Assembly: GCA_964016885.1 (NCBI GenBank) | Contig: OZ024745.1 | Coordinates: forward strand, 48,211,042 to 48,275,041 | Reading direction: 5' to 3' | Length of the DNA stretch: 64,000 nucleotides | From: Eledone cirrhosa | Taxonomy: Eukaryota > Mollusca > Cephalopoda > Octopoda > Eledonidae | Shown: piece by piece, positions 63,741 to 64,000 of the stretch | Layout: each line of letters begins with the position of its first letter | Position numbering within the stretch: the stretch's first letter is position 1 | Position numbers and translations under genes: made by a program | The notes under the pieces: generated by a model | Databases searched by the model: none | What the model was told of the DNA's origin: nothing | The model's input: the letters and a program-made list of their open reading frames with translations, nothing else

Positions 63741-64000
63741 AGATATGGATTTCATTAAAATAATAATCTGCAACTGTCTGTATATATTTCTTTCAAATCT
63801 TTCATATACAATTTCTTCAAATTCACTATTTAATACTTTTTATTTCTCACTAAAGAAAACATTTTAATTTAATTGTGTGATATTTATTTTTTATTGTTTT
63901 CAATTGTTAATAGATTCTGGAATATGTTCTTTTACATAATTGTATATAATAATTTATTATACTGTCCTTATTTGTCTTTCAAAGGATTTTATATCATTCA
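63741..64000 (+). other. Presumed 3' UTR or downstream DNA
   Basis: AT-rich DNA after the C3-like stop codon. No clear AATAAA and no second gene were seen before the window ends. Confidence 0.5.
63754..63759 (+). promoter_or_regulatory. Possible poly(A) signal ATTAAA
   Basis: The common variant hexamer ATTAAA lies 14 bases after the stop codon. No AATAAA occurs between the stop and the end of the window. The short distance would give a very short 3' UTR, so a signal beyond the window is equally possible. Confidence 0.2.

Larger units (their letters stand above)
60663..61456 (+). repeat. TTAA MITE family 2, split by two later insertions
   Basis: TTAAACCTTTTGATAAGAAC at the left, AGAAATATGGTAATGAAGGGG then TTAA at the right. 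The body pieces AAAACCTTCCATCATAATTT and AATAATAAGAAAGTTAGTTA lie on either side of a family-1 MITE. A LINE fragment is near the right end. Confidence 0.65.

Noticed and set aside
62463..62540. Functional tRNA gene
   Set aside because: A- and B-box are present but the acceptor stem does not pair and the sequence continues into a SINE body; same for 9720-9793 and 23690-23822.

Overview
The window is a stretch of animal nuclear DNA. It fits a coleoid cephalopod, most likely an octopus or close relative. The evidence is the split genes with large AT-rich introns, many copies of tRNA-derived SINEs of the octopus/squid type (recognised from memory, no search run), RTE-like and CR1/Jockey-like LINE remnants, and very abundant simple repeats. 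Nothing bacterial, viral or plasmid-like was seen.

One host gene spans the whole window on the + strand: the 3' part of a complement C3-like / thioester-containing protein gene. Twelve exons (1063-1237, 4968-5140, 6522-6689, 9287-9426, 16306-16393, 17208-17276, 18655-18760, 19792-19875, 21023-21103, 23076-23144, 60478-60604, 63611-63740) join with consistent splice phases. They form one open frame of 469 codons plus a TAA stop. In order they give the end of the thioester domain, the second half of CUB, MG8, a four-cysteine linker and a C345C/netrin-like C-terminus. The 5' part, including the thioester motif itself, lies upstream of the window.

The introns hold the rest. 1-16 kb: LINE 3' fragments, SINEs in both directions, a perfect 40-bp tandem repeat (3401-4030), a decayed RTE-like reverse transcriptase (7070-7965), a ~50-bp minisatellite (10233-10975) and a 3.2-kb minus-strand Helitron (10988-14226) with its terminal hairpin, a small two-exon gene remnant and a nested LINE. 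16-24 kb: compact exons separated by MITEs with TTAA ends and more SINEs. 24.7-59.3 kb: one uninterrupted 28-bp satellite of about 34.6 kb (roughly 1,230-1,240 monomers), filling nearly all of one 37.3-kb intron. It is followed by an ~830-bp CATCATGATCCCC-type minisatellite. 60-64 kb: the last two exons, nested MITEs, a LINE fragment and a full-length SINE.

The main unusual points are: the giant intronic satellite, its apparent origin from a dispersed SINE-like repeat, and its nested higher-order duplications up to ~8.8 kb; the Helitron with clear ends; a SINE that shares its 3' tail with the RTE-like LINE; and a new-looking TTAA MITE family with four copies, one split by a SINE with visible target-site duplication.
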